Part shown: piece by piece, positions 53,798-63,500 of the stretch
How positions within the stretch are numbered: position 1 is the stretch's first letter
How the letters are laid out: every line of letters starts with the position of its first letter
Assembly: GCF_001650905.1 (NCBI RefSeq)
Contig: NZ_LXYG01000014.1
Span: forward strand, 62,001-126,000
Direction: 5' to 3'
Source of the DNA: Balneola sp. EhC07
GTDB lineage: Bacteria > Bacteroidota > Rhodothermia > Balneolales > Balneolaceae
DNA: 64,000 nt
The notes under the pieces: generated by a model
What the model was told of the DNA's origin: nothing
Database searches by the model: none
What the model saw: the letters and a program-made list of their open reading frames with translations, nothing else
Translations under genes and position numbers: made by a program

Positions 53798-54502
53798 TTA
53801 TTTGGTTAATGAAGTTGAAGAAAAACTAAGAGGGAGAAGGTCGCTCGTATAATGAACTGAAAGTGTGCCGTCAGCATGGAAAAAGTTGATCTCATTGTCA
53901 GGTAAATGTTCATGGATCACTTGACGACAAGCCCCGCATGGACTGCTGAATTCACCTTTAAGAGTATGAAGGCTCATTGATTCCAAATTTTCGACTCCAT
54001 ATGAAATTGTTTTTGCGATAGCCAATCGTTCAGCACAAAGCCCGAACGTCCAGTCACTCACTTCTACATTTACGCCGGAAACATATCCCGCCGGAGTCAT
54101 AAGCAGAGCGGAAACAGGAAAGTCAGAGTGAATAGTTATTGCATCCTTCAAAAGGTCGATCAGCTTGTTCTTAACCAGAGAAGGTTCAATGCTGATGGCT
54201 GCATCGCCAAATTGTACATTTTCGATGTTTGAAACCACTTCCTTTTTCAGATCAAATTCTTTAACCCAGAAGTCGAGCTGTTCCGGATAAGTTTCGTCTT
54301 TCAGAAGTACAGATTCGGGCGTATCTCCATCAGCCAGACAAAAACAACAAGCAGCTTGTATGGCAGGGATGGTAAGCGGGAATGAAATATTTTCAACCCG
54401 AACTCCGGGATAATAATTACCGGACTTCCCTACAACAATACAGGCTTTAGGTGTATTTGAATAGGGGGTATAACTTCTTTGTTCTAATATTTTCCAATTC
54501 AT
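53798..54502 (-). CDS. Cytidine deaminase with degenerate N-terminal domain
   Basis: The 234-residue protein carries the catalytic half in the C-terminal domain (about 110-220): FGLCAERLAIAKT supplies the CAE zinc/acid motif and SSPCGACRQVI the PCxxC motif. The N-terminal domain (about 1-100) has the same fold outline but lacks both motifs, so only one site should be active, as in two-domain cytidine deaminases. It probably converts cytidine or deoxycytidine to uridine derivatives in pyrimidine salvage. Confidence 0.88.
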   Translation of the reverse strand: MNWKILEQRSYTPYSNTPKACIVVGKSGNYYPGVRVENISFPLTIPAIQAACCFCLADGDTPESVLLKDETYPEQLDFWVKEFDLKKEVVSNIENVQFGDAAISIEPSLVKNKLIDLLKDAITIHSDFPVSALLMTPAGYVSGVNVEVSDWTFGLCAERLAIAKTISYGVENLESMSLHTLKGEFSSPCGACRQVIHEHLPDNEINFFHADGTLSVHYTSDLLPLSFSSTSLTK

Positions 54503-54536
54503 AGGTAATGATAACAGAGTTTTTCAGCTATTCAAA

Positions 54537-57014
54537 TCAATTCTTAGCCGGAATTAGTTTCATAGATCTGATATCTGAACTGTTAAATAGAGTACTGTCC
54601 TGATAAAGTATTCTGTATTGTCCGTTTAACCACATCTCGGTTTGGTCTCCGAAATGCTCAGAAAAAGGACTTTCTGATTGACCGGTTGGCGTAATGGATC
54701 TCACATTACTCAAATTCGAAAGGTCAACTATTCTGCGAATAGACGGACCCAATACCATATTATAAGGTTTCAGCCAACTGTACTGTGCGTTATCAACGCT
54801 CATTCCATGACCATCCAGTTCGTAAGGACCTTTACTGAGTAAATTATTTACAATTAATTTTAGTGCTCCGGAAGCATCGGGGTCATCAGCTGCTTGGGAA
54901 AATAGAGGAGGTCGCAGCGTTAATGTATGAAGTTGTTCCCAACGCCAGTCTTCAGATTGCGAACCCAGAGAATCACTCAAAAACAATATAGCATCCTGCA
55001 TACTTTTAAGAACAATATCAGATTTAGTCTCGATCTCAGTGGTATTGATATTATCAAAGAATGAAAACGTATTTGTATCTACAGTCGCGGGTGTTTGCAT
55101 CAGCAATTCATCCATGGTTCTGACCGGTACATTTTCATGATGGAGAAAGTTCTGATATACTTCATCGCCAAAATCGTCATGCAAAGTGTTTTTAGTAAGA
55201 TGAACTAAGAAAACATCAAAAATAGAAGCAGCAGTAGCATTCTTGGTATATTTATAATCCCAATTCTCCAGATATGAAACAGCATTATCAAAATTATACA
55301 CATTCTGGTTTTTGATAATATCCAGTATTACCGGAGTTAATTTGGCGGCATGTTTTGAGTAACTGTCGTTCTGAAGGCTGATGAAGAGTTCAGGAGTTAA
55401 TATCTCGTTTGCTTCAAGTACTTCAACGATGCGCTCAATTCTCGAAGGCGGTTCCCAGAATGTTGCCAGATAGTGATCATAACTGTCCGTCGTGATCTTA
55501 TTATTGGCATTGGCGATCCATCCGTTTTCCGGATTTATAACAGATGGCATTTCATCATGGGGAATATAACCGAGCCAGTCTTGGGAAGGATCCCAGCCTT
55601 TTCTTAGCGAGATCTTATCTCCGGTTCTGATAGGAAGCCTTGCCGTTGAAAACATAGCAATGTTTCCTTCTCTGTCACCATACATAAAATTCTGCCCGGG
55701 CACGCCAAAATGTGGAAGTGCATCTTTGAAATCCTGAAAAGTGGATGCCCAGTTAATTTCATACAAAGCTCTAAATTCGTTGCTGAGATCGTGTCCGGTC
55801 CAACGCATAGCTATCACTTTTCCATCCGTTAACCCTTTTTCAGGATAGACATCGGAAATAACAGGACCGTGCTTGGTATACCTGATCTCCAACGAAACGT
55901 CATCAGCATCTTTTACTTTAATAACTTCTCTGATCTTCTCAAAAGACAAGTAAGACGCTGTACTGTCAGATAACGAATCTGCTACATATCTACCTCTGTC
56001 GTTCGGGTCAACTTGTTCGAGAAAGAAATCCGTATCATCAGCCATAATATTGGTAAGCGACCAAGCCATTTCATTATTTTGACCGATAATGATACCGGGA
56101 ACTCCCGCAAGTGTTGCTCCGGATACATTTTTGCCATTTAGATTCAGGTGCATCTCATACCACTTTCCGGGCATTCCCAAACCCAGATGAGGATCTCCGC
56201 CCAACAATGGATAACCGGTATTTGTTTTGGAACCGTCCACAACCCAGGCATTGCTTCCAACATGAGTTCCTTCCATTTCCAGCAATTCCCGCTTTTTAAT
56301 TTCCTGCTGAAGCATAGGCATTAAAGAAGCTGTAAACTTTCCGGATTGCTCGTCATTCAAAGTCGTAGGAGCATCAGCCGGAAAACTAAGACGAAGTTGC
56401 TCAAATTGATCAGCAGGTAATCCTGATTTAAGATATCCATACATCACTTCGGTCCACCAACTCATGTTGAGTTCCCATGCCATTAATCGGGTCAAGGCAA
56501 CAGAACGAGCGGGGCTCCATCTGATAGGCTGAATTCCGGTTAGTGCAAATTCCACCGGTAGTTTATTGAGATTGTTTTCGATGTATTCGTTCACTCCATC
56601 CGAATAAGCCTGAAGAATTTCCCGTTCGGCTTCACTTAATTCATTCTGTTCGATCTGCTTCGAGATCTTCCAGATTCCCAATGTTCTTTGATGTTTGTCA
56701 AGATCAACAAGGTCGGTACCAAAAAATTCAGCAAAACGTCCTTCTGCCGCAATTTGAGAGAGCGTCATTTGCCACAGACGATCCTGAGCATGCGCATATC
56801 CTATTGCTTTATACAAGTCTAACTCATTATTAGAATAGATATGCGGTACTCCAAACTCATCCCAGTGGATATCAACTTCACTTTGAAGGCTGTTCAATTC
56901 AACGGTAGCTTCATAATCAGGCAAAGGTTTATAGAACGTCCAATAGAAAGCTAATCCTGCAAAACCTAAGATCAGAATAAGAAAGAAGATGAGAAGTTTC
57001 AGAAACGTGTTCAT
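54537..57014 (-). CDS. Penicillin-acylase family (Ntn hydrolase) protein
   Basis: The 825-residue protein has an N-terminal membrane or signal helix (LLIFFLILILGFAGLAFYW). The alpha-subunit region has VDIHWDEFGVPHIYSNNELD. The autocatalytic cleavage point is expected at HVGSNAWVV (Ser nucleophile about residue 255). The beta region has LLGGDPHLGLG, ITPTGQSESPFSEHFGDQ and NANNK. Such enzymes cleave amides, including acyl-homoserine lactones; the substrate here is unknown. Confidence 0.9.
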   Translation of the reverse strand: MNTFLKLLIFFLILILGFAGLAFYWTFYKPLPDYEATVELNSLQSEVDIHWDEFGVPHIYSNNELDLYKAIGYAHAQDRLWQMTLSQIAAEGRFAEFFGTDLVDLDKHQRTLGIWKISKQIEQNELSEAEREILQAYSDGVNEYIENNLNKLPVEFALTGIQPIRWSPARSVALTRLMAWELNMSWWTEVMYGYLKSGLPADQFEQLRLSFPADAPTTLNDEQSGKFTASLMPMLQQEIKKRELLEMEGTHVGSNAWVVDGSKTNTGYPLLGGDPHLGLGMPGKWYEMHLNLNGKNVSGATLAGVPGIIIGQNNEMAWSLTNIMADDTDFFLEQVDPNDRGRYVADSLSDSTASYLSFEKIREVIKVKDADDVSLEIRYTKHGPVISDVYPEKGLTDGKVIAMRWTGHDLSNEFRALYEINWASTFQDFKDALPHFGVPGQNFMYGDREGNIAMFSTARLPIRTGDKISLRKGWDPSQDWLGYIPHDEMPSVINPENGWIANANNKITTDSYDHYLATFWEPPSRIERIVEVLEANEILTPELFISLQNDSYSKHAAKLTPVILDIIKNQNVYNFDNAVSYLENWDYKYTKNATAASIFDVFLVHLTKNTLHDDFGDEVYQNFLHHENVPVRTMDELLMQTPATVDTNTFSFFDNINTTEIETKSDIVLKSMQDAILFLSDSLGSQSEDWRWEQLHTLTLRPPLFSQAADDPDASGALKLIVNNLLSKGPYELDGHGMSVDNAQYSWLKPYNMVLGPSIRRIVDLSNLSNVRSITPTGQSESPFSEHFGDQTEMWLNGQYRILYQDSTLFNSSDIRSMKLIPAKN

Positions 57015-57113
57015 GGAAAAATCTGTTAAATGATTGAACGAGAAACTACTGAATTTATCGGAAGAAGAATAGAGATGGGTGAAGAGTTACAGAATATAGA
57101 ATACAGAATGTGA

Positions 57114-57157
57114 GAATACAGGAGTTCAGAATTCTCACATTCTGAACTCCTGTATTC
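57114..57157. repeat. Perfect 19-bp inverted repeat
   Basis: GAATACAGGAGTTCAGAAT (57114-57132) is followed after the 6-nt loop TCTCAC by its exact inverse (57139-57157). It is upstream of the penicillin-acylase gene start and adjacent to an AGAATA-type low-complexity run at 57091-57118. No T run follows, so it is not a standard terminator. Confidence 0.75.
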
Positions 57158-57205
57158 TGACTACTATTTAGAGGGATTATTGATTTCAGGAACCTTAAAG
57201 CCGTT

Positions 57206-57701
57206 CGGACTAAAGTCCTCACTTGTAAACTTGATTCTGAATGTTGGTGGTGACGCAGATTTGGTTAGGTACACTAGCGTGGGATTTATCCCGCAGCGAT
57301 ATGAAAGTCGAACGAGAATATTTTTAAGCTTTGGGGTTGTTCGGACTAAAGTCCTCTCTGGTGAACTTGATTGGGAATGTTGGTGATGATGCAGATTTGG
57401 TTAGGTACACTAGCGTGGGATTTATCCCGCAGCGATATGAAAGTCGATTGAGAATGCTTTTAAGGTTTGGGGTTGTTCGGACTAAAGTCCTCTCTGGTGA
57501 ACTTGATGATGAATGTTGGTGGTGATGCAGATTTGGTTAGGTACACCAGCGAGGATTTTAATCCGCTGCGCTTTGAGTATCGATAGAGAATATTTTTAAG
57601 GTTTGGGGTCATTCGGACTAAAGTCCTCACTGGTGAACTTGATTGGGAATGTTGGTGGTGATGTAGATTTGGTCAGGTACATTAGCTAGGGATTTATCCC
57701 G
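57206..57701. repeat. REPIN-like tandem array, four units (left block)
   Basis: Each 88-bp unit starts with hairpin A, GGACTAAAGTCC, and ends with hairpin B, which reads GGGATTTATCCC or GGATTTTAATCC. A begins at 57207, 57343, 57479 and 57615, and B at 57281, 57417, 57553 and 57689. The period is 136 bp and the A-to-B distance is 74 bp in every unit. B read on the other strand matches A, including the downstream CTGGTG-type bases, so each unit is two inverted copies of one REP-like sequence. Open frames crossing the array are not genes. Confidence 0.88.
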
Positions 57702-57715
57702 CAGCGTAATAAAGG

Positions 57716-58096
57716 TTAATTTCGGGAATGACGTTTTTCCTGATTGAAAATATACTGACGTGTTTCATTGACCTGATTCTCACTTATAGAGTAAACTGCA
57801 TAACCGTTTTGCCAGGAAAATTTTGGTTCCCAATTGTATTTCTTATTCAGGTAATAAGACGATGATCCTTTGATCCACTTTACAACTTCTGAGACGGATT
57901 GTTTGGTTTTCAGCTTTACCAATACATGTAAATGATTATCCACTCCATTTACTATATCAATAAGGATTTCATTTTTGAATGCTTCTTCTTTTAACCATGA
58001 ACAGACGTCATGTCGAACATTCCATGACAAATAGGGAATCCTGTTTTTAGTGCTGAATATAATATGTATCCAAAGTGAGCTTATTGAGAATGCCAT
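57716..58096 (-). mobile_element. IS200/RAYT-type Y1 transposase, probably C-terminally shortened
   Basis: The 126-residue Y1 (HUH) transposase has SSLWIHIIFSTKNRIPYLSW at the start, the HUH motif in VDNHLHVLVKL, and the catalytic Tyr in RQYIFNQEKRH. Relatives usually run about 20-25 residues further. Here the frame stops at HSRN, only 15 bp from the last B hairpin of the left array, which may have cut off the C-terminus. It is embedded between four and two REPIN-like units and is the likely enzyme that spread them. Confidence 0.85.
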
Positions 58097-58164
58097 AATT
58101 TTTTATCAGGTAAGACATTTTGAAAGCTTATCCCTTACAAAAATATTTTTTTCTCACTTAAGGT

Positions 58165-58388
58165 CGGACTAAAGTCCTCTCTGGTAAACTTGATTCTGAA
58201 TGTTGGTGATGACGCAGAATTGGTTAGGTACACTAGCGAGGGATTGATCCCGCAGCGATATGAATAATGATAGAGGAAGTTTTTAAGGTTTGGGGTTGTT
58301 CGGACTAAAGTCCTCTCTGGTAAACTTGATGATGAATGTTGATGGTGGCGCAGATTTGATTAGGTACACTAGCGAGGATTTTAATCCG
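58165..58388. repeat. REPIN-like tandem array, two units (right block)
   Basis: Hairpin A starts at 58166 and 58302, and hairpin B at 58240 (GGGATTGATCCC) and 58376 (GGATTTTAATCC). The A-to-B distance is 74 bp and the period 136 bp, identical to the left block, so the transposase gene divides one original array. The second unit ends 114 bp before the dehydrogenase start at 58502. Confidence 0.88.
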
Positions 58389-58501
58389 CCGTGCTATGAA
58401 TATCGATTGAGAATATTACCCCTTCAAAAAGTTTGAAAAGCGCTTTCAAAACTTTGTACCTTAAACAAACAGAAATCAGAAACAGAACAAAAACTTCAGA
58501 A

Positions 58502-59356
58502 ATGGATATTAAGAAAGTAGCAGTAATAGGCGGTGGTACCATGGGTAATGGAATTGCACACGTTTTTGCAATGAACAGAATACCTGTAAACCTAATCGAG
58601 ACCAAGCAGGAATTTGCCGACAAAGCCATGGCAACCATCGACAAAAACCTCGAAAGAATGGTCAGCAAGGAAAAGATCAGTGCTGAAGACAAGGTTACAA
58701 CGCTGGATAGTATTAATGCCACACTTAGTATTGCAGAAGGAGTTAAAGATGTTGATCTGATCGTGGAAGCAGTGCCTGAAAATTTTGACATCAAGAAAAG
58801 TGTATGGGAAGCGGTTGAAGCCAACGCTCAGGATCACGCTATTTTTGCAAGCAACACCTCTTCGATCTCCATTACGAAATTAGCAGCGCTCACCGGCCGA
58901 CCAGAAAAATTCATTGGAATGCACTTCTTTAATCCGGTTCCGGTAATGAAGTTGGTTGAGATCGTTCGTGGTTTAGAAACAGATGACGAAACCTACAACG
59001 TTGTTGAAAAGACTTCCAAGTTATTGGCCAAAGTTCCCGTTCCGGTAAACGACTTCCCCGGATTTGTGAGCAACCGTGTGTTGATGCCGATGATCAACGA
59101 AGCAATATTTTGTGTACATGAAGGTGTAGCCACTCCGGAAAACGTAGATGAAGTAATGAAACTAGGAATGGCACATCCAATGGGACCTTTACGTTTGGCA
59201 GATTTCATCGGGCTTGATGTATGCCTGGATATTCTGAATGTGTTGTATGAAGGATTCAAAGATCCGAAATACCGTCCGGCACCACTGCTCGTAAAAATGG
59301 TAGATGCCGGAAAACTCGGTAATAAAACCGGTGAAGGCTTTTACAACTACAAATAA
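58502..59356 (+). CDS. 3-hydroxybutyryl-CoA dehydrogenase
   Basis: The start at 58502 (MDIKKVAVIGGGTMGNGIAH) places the NAD-binding GxGxxG at residue 9; the frame further upstream is not conserved in character. The 284-residue protein has the family motifs ASNTSSISITKLA and GMHFFNPVPVMKLVE with the catalytic His, and DFPGFVSNRVLMPMINEA. It oxidises 3-hydroxyacyl-CoA with NAD(P) in fatty-acid or butyrate metabolism. It stands alone between repeat units. Confidence 0.95.
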   Translation: MDIKKVAVIGGGTMGNGIAHVFAMNRIPVNLIETKQEFADKAMATIDKNLERMVSKEKISAEDKVTTLDSINATLSIAEGVKDVDLIVEAVPENFDIKKSVWEAVEANAQDHAIFASNTSSISITKLAALTGRPEKFIGMHFFNPVPVMKLVEIVRGLETDDETYNVVEKTSKLLAKVPVPVNDFPGFVSNRVLMPMINEAIFCVHEGVATPENVDEVMKLGMAHPMGPLRLADFIGLDVCLDILNVLYEGFKDPKYRPAPLLVKMVDAGKLGNKTGEGFYNYK

Positions 59357-59511
59357 ATTTAAAGAAAATTCATCTGATGGATGCCCCGTCTGATGAATGG
59401 TGGTTCTGATTTAAGATCCCTCTGTATGATCCACGTTCCATTGCTGAACTACAGATTAATGTTGGACGCAGATTAAGCGGGTGAGGCAGATACTCACTGA
59501 TATATTTATCT

Positions 59512-59544
59512 GGTTCCGATGCTCTGCGTCGGAACCTTTTTTTT
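59512..59544 (+). terminator. Intrinsic terminator, cassette copy 1
   Basis: GGTTCCGA (59512-59519) pairs with TCGGAACC (59529-59536) around a 9-nt loop, followed by eight Ts. It lies 155 bp after the dehydrogenase stop. The surrounding 85 bp recur at about 63803-63890, so the terminator is part of a duplicated cassette. Confidence 0.8.
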
Positions 59545-59622
59545 GTTTAGAATCTCCGGTTGTAGTCGTTCGGACCTCCCCGGTTCATTACCACATTTTC
59601 TGTACGGAGCTTTGTAGCCGTT

Positions 59623-59710
59623 CGGACTGAAGTCCTCACTGGTGAACTTGATTGGGAATGTTGGTGATGATTTAGATTTACTCAGGTACACTAGCGAGGG
59701 ATTTATCCCG
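59623..59710. repeat. Single REPIN-like unit
   Basis: Hairpin A reads GGACTGAAGTCC (59624-59635) and hairpin B GGGATTTATCCC (59698-59709). The spacing is again 74 bp. A degraded partial copy (GTTCGGACCT) lies at about 59569-59577. Confidence 0.85.
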
Positions 59711-60049
59711 CCGCGAATTAGGCAGGTAATTACATAAACCGCAGAACCTGAAGGATCTGCTTGTTTAAAATCACTCAACGAAAATTAAGCTAGAAGGGCT
59801 TCAGCTTTGCGGTTGTGTGAATGAGGAATTTTTTTCAACTATCAATAAATGCTTTGTCATTTCGAAGGAGCTTGTCGACTGAGAAATCTAAAGATCGATT
59901 TAAAGTAGATTTTTAGATTTCTCACATCGCTCTAAATAACATAAAAGAAACAAATCTCCCTAGTTCATCACCACATTTCGGAGTGAGCGCCCCTCCCTAA
60001 AATTAGGGAGGGGACGGGGTGGGTCAGCACACGGAGCTCTGTTATTGAT

Positions 60050-60137
60050 CGGACTAAAGTCCTCACTGATAAACTTGATTCTGAACATTGAATGTGATTT
60101 AGATTTACTCAGGTACACCAGCCAGGGATCTATCCCG
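60050..60137. repeat. Single REPIN-like unit
   Basis: Hairpin A is GGACTAAAGTCC (60051-60062) and hairpin B GGGATCTATCCC (60125-60136), 74 bp apart. It shares about 90 bp of downstream sequence with the unit at 59623. Confidence 0.85.
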
Positions 60138-60689
60138 CAGCGGTTGAAGGCAGGTAATTACATAAACCGCAAAACCTGAAGATCTGCTGGTTTAAAATCA
60201 CGCAACGAAATTTATGCTAGTAGGGCGTTCACGCCCGGCGGCAGGCAATAAATCAACATCCAATGTCCATTGTCGCTCATGTAACGTTCGTAACTGGATG
60301 TTGGGTATTCCTTGTTCAACGTTGGATATTGGGTTAATTAATTTCAAGAGAGTCCTCTCGCGGCGTTTGCCCTAGTTTTATAAACTATTGAGGTGTTCCT
60401 AAGGAGCACCCCTCCCTAAAATTTGTTTTTTGTGAACAGTCCGGCTTCTGTGAGGAGCGTCTGATCCCTAAGATCAAAGCACCCAATACATTACATGTAT
60501 TATAATTTCCCTGAGTAATTCAAAATAAACTAAACCGCTTCAGATTTCATACAATAGGTACTTGTAAAACGGCATCGTTTTTTTTATTTAGGAAATCCTA
60601 ATAGTTTGTTAACACTACAAACTTGAAGTACTACGAAGGTTTTGTTAACCTTTCTCAACTTTAAAACTATTTATTCATAGGACATTTTT

Positions 60690-63479
60690 ATGAAACATTT
60701 TTTACTAACAATAGGGCTTTGCTTGTGCACACTTGGTGTAGCAGTGGGGCAGGTCAACGAAAATTTTTCTGGAGTAACTTCTGCTACAGGAGGTAGTGCA
60801 GGTTCATATACCACCAAATCTTTTACTGGTGTAGATGGTGGTACTTGGGTTGCAACTGATGCTAGAACAGATCAAACTATTGACGGTCCTGCTATACTTC
60901 TTAGAAATGGAACATTAACATCACCAAGTATATCTGGTGGTATTGGAAGTTTAACATTAACTACTCAAAGAGCTTTCAGTGGAGGGTCAGGAAATTTAAC
61001 CGTAACTGTTAATGGAGATACCGTTGGCACAATAGCTTATGATGGTACAGAAATGACTTCATCAATAAATGGAATAAATGTTACTGGTGACGTTGTAGTA
61101 GTTATTGATGCTAGAAATAGTGCTTCTGATAGGCCTGTACTTGATGATTTAATTTGGACCGCTTATTCGGGTTCTATAAAAGACGAACCAACAAATCATG
61201 CAACTTCTTTTACAGCTACTGAAAGTGGTAGCAATGCAATTAATCTGACTTGGACTGATGCTGTTACTGGTTCTCAAGCTCCCGATGGTTATGTGATATA
61301 TGGTAATACTGACAGTGGTTCGTTACCAACACCAGTTGACGAAACATCTCCAACTTCTGATACAGATTTATCAGATGGATCAGGTATAATTTTTGTTGCT
61401 CATGGAAGTGAATCAGCATCTTTTTCAGGATTGTCTGAGAATACTCAATACTTTTTCCAAATTTGGTCTTATACAAATAGCGGCTCAGATATTGATTTTA
61501 AAACATCACCTGTTGGACCAACTGCAAATGCTACTACAGAAGATGCTCCGGATATCGTGATTAATGAAATTCATGCAGACCCGGGAACAGGAACTGATGC
61601 AAATGGAGATGGTGGAACTAGTTCAACCAATGACGAATTTGTAGAGATAGTGAATACAGGAACTACAGAATTGGATATATCCAGTTGGTCAATTGAAGAT
61701 GGTGTTGGCAACAGACATACGTTTGCGGCTTCCACCACATTGCAACCCGGTCAGGCTATCGTAGTATTTGGTGGAGGAACACCCGATGGAGAATTTGGTG
61801 GTTCATTGGTAGTCACAGCGTCTTCAGGAGGCTTAGGTTTAAATAATAGTGGCGATGATGTTATTCTAAAAAATAATGGAGGATCAACCATTGCAAGTTA
61901 TACATATGGATCTGAAGGTGGTGATAATCAATCAATCACAAGAAGTCCGGATTTAACTGGAGCATTTGCAAAGCATGAAACTGCTGATACTGATGATGCA
62001 TCAAGTTTCTCACCAGGAACAAAAATTGATGGTAGTTCATTTGGTGATGCATTAACAATTTCAGGTACCGAAGGCTGGAGAATGTTATCTACTCCAACTT
62101 CAGATAATACATACGATGATCTGTTAGGAGATATCTGGACGCAAGGTATTGGAACCGGCGCAGACGTAACCACAGGAACAGCCAATGTTCAATTGTATAA
62201 CACCAGTACAGATAATTTCGCTGCTGCTACCGATCTTGGTGCAACAATGACTGCCGGAACCGGGTTTATCACCTTTGTGTACAGCGATGATGATTTCACG
62301 AATTCCGGAGCAGATGCCGGTTTCCCGAAAAATTTATTTTTATTTGGTAATGAAAACAGCGGAGATGTTTCCCCAACGTTAAATACAGAAGGCGATGCGT
62401 TTACCTTAGTGGGTAACCCATATGCTTCTACTATAGATTGGGATTTATTAACTCGCAGCGATGTTACCGGAACGGTGTATGTGTACGATAATGCAGATTC
62501 CGGCTATGACACCTGGAATGGAACAACGGGTGATCTTACCGATGGTTTGATCGCAACTTATCAGGGATTTTGGGTGCAAAATACGTCAGGCTCTCCAACG
62601 CCATCATTAACCATTCAAGAAGCAGATAAGAGTACAGGAGGAACCTTCCGTAAGGATGTTAATCCTTCAACTATCAAGTTGACTACAGAAATGGAAGAGT
62701 TGTCTGCAAATGCGCATTTCTCATTTACGAGCACAGGCGAGTTAGGAAAAGACAACTTCGACGGATTACGTTTAGATCCATTAGATTTCAAAGAGTTTTT
62801 ATCTATCAGTACATTGGTTGGTGATGAGCAATTAAGCATTAACAATTTACCGGCTGATCTGAATGAGGAAGTTACTATTCCTATGGATGTGGAAGCATTT
62901 ACAACAGCCGAAGAAGGCTGGATTCCAAAAGGCGGTGAGATCACACTAACCTGGCCGGAATTGAAGAATCTGCCGGAGCATTGGGAGATTACGCTAACAG
63001 ATTACAAAACCGGAACCACGACAAATATACTTACAGAAAGTTCATACACGTTTATAGCGGAAGAAGCTAAAGGAAAAGTGAAGCCTAAAACGATGTTCTC
63101 TGTGCTTTCACCGGTATCAGCGGTTAAATCAAAGTCAACAAATGAGACGTCTCGTTTCGGAATCACGATCGCTCCGGGTACATCAGTAAGTATTGATGAT
63201 GAAATTGATGCTCCAACAGAATTTGTGTTAGGTCAGAACTATCCGAATCCGTTTAACCCAAATACGAATATCAATTATTCCGTGGGCGAAGCCGGTCCTG
63301 TAAACATTACCGTGTATAACGTAATGGGACAGAAGGTAGCTGAACTTCTAAATACGACGAAGAATGCAGGAAACTATCAGATAACCTGGAATGCAACGGG
63401 CGTAGCCAGTGGAATTTACTACTACCGCTTAACGGCTCCGGGCCAAGTTCTAACCAGACAAATGACATTAATTAAGTAA
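60690..63479 (+). CDS. Large secreted lamin-tail-domain protein with T9SS-type sorting tail
   Basis: The 929-residue protein has a signal peptide (MKHFLLTIGLCLCTLGVAVG). A beta-sandwich region (about 20-160) precedes a fibronectin-type-III-like region (about 170-285). A lamin-tail domain follows (about 290-410), with IVINEIHADPGTGTD, FVEIVNTGTTELDISSWSIE and an Asp/Gly-rich calcium-like loop. After a long Thr/Asn/Gly-rich stretch the tail reads LGQNYPNPFNPNTNINYSV and ends GIYYYRLTAPG. This C-terminal domain is the sorting signal used by Balneolota/Rhodothermota and related phyla for type IX-like export. Surface adhesion is inferred. Confidence 0.88.
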   Translation: MKHFLLTIGLCLCTLGVAVGQVNENFSGVTSATGGSAGSYTTKSFTGVDGGTWVATDARTDQTIDGPAILLRNGTLTSPSISGGIGSLTLTTQRAFSGGSGNLTVTVNGDTVGTIAYDGTEMTSSINGINVTGDVVVVIDARNSASDRPVLDDLIWTAYSGSIKDEPTNHATSFTATESGSNAINLTWTDAVTGSQAPDGYVIYGNTDSGSLPTPVDETSPTSDTDLSDGSGIIFVAHGSESASFSGLSENTQYFFQIWSYTNSGSDIDFKTSPVGPTANATTEDAPDIVINEIHADPGTGTDANGDGGTSSTNDEFVEIVNTGTTELDISSWSIEDGVGNRHTFAASTTLQPGQAIVVFGGGTPDGEFGGSLVVTASSGGLGLNNSGDDVILKNNGGSTIASYTYGSEGGDNQSITRSPDLTGAFAKHETADTDDASSFSPGTKIDGSSFGDALTISGTEGWRMLSTPTSDNTYDDLLGDIWTQGIGTGADVTTGTANVQLYNTSTDNFAAATDLGATMTAGTGFITFVYSDDDFTNSGADAGFPKNLFLFGNENSGDVSPTLNTEGDAFTLVGNPYASTIDWDLLTRSDVTGTVYVYDNADSGYDTWNGTTGDLTDGLIATYQGFWVQNTSGSPTPSLTIQEADKSTGGTFRKDVNPSTIKLTTEMEELSANAHFSFTSTGELGKDNFDGLRLDPLDFKEFLSISTLVGDEQLSINNLPADLNEEVTIPMDVEAFTTAEEGWIPKGGEITLTWPELKNLPEHWEITLTDYKTGTTTNILTESSYTFIAEEAKGKVKPKTMFSVLSPVSAVKSKSTNETSRFGITIAPGTSVSIDDEIDAPTEFVLGQNYPNPFNPNTNINYSVGEAGPVNITVYNVMGQKVAELLNTTKNAGNYQITWNATGVASGIYYYRLTAPGQVLTRQMTLIK

Positions 63480-63500
63480 TTAGCTGTTAGCGCACAGCGG

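Larger units (their letters stand above)
59357..60689. other. 1.3-kb noncoding region built from repeats
   Basis: I find no credible gene here. The region holds a terminator (59512-59544) and two single REPIN-like units (59623, 60050), each followed by a second repeat of about 90 bp (59710-59800 and 60137-60230, both with AATTACATAAACCGCA and CCTGAAG). It also has two inverted repeats, 59880-59924 (arms TGAGAAATCTAAA, 13 bp) and 59990-60013 (CCCCTCCCTAA, 11-bp arms, 2-nt loop). CAACATCCA/TGGATGTTG lies at 60254-60303. The last 250 bp are the leader of the secreted protein gene at 60690. Confidence 0.75.

Noticed and set aside
57180-57525. Two plus-strand open frames of 60-70 codons with similar products (GLKSSLVNLI, GFIPQRYES)
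   Set aside because: They simply read through consecutive REPIN-like units; their similarity comes from the repeat, and no other coding sign is present.
57206-58388. Regularly spaced repeats considered as a CRISPR array
   Set aside because: The period is 136 bp, the whole unit is repeated including the would-be spacers, and no cas genes are nearby. The repeats are inverted hairpin pairs.
61264-61476. Minus-strand frame inside the large secreted protein gene
   Set aside because: It is a shadow of the Thr/Ser-rich coding repeats on the plus strand.
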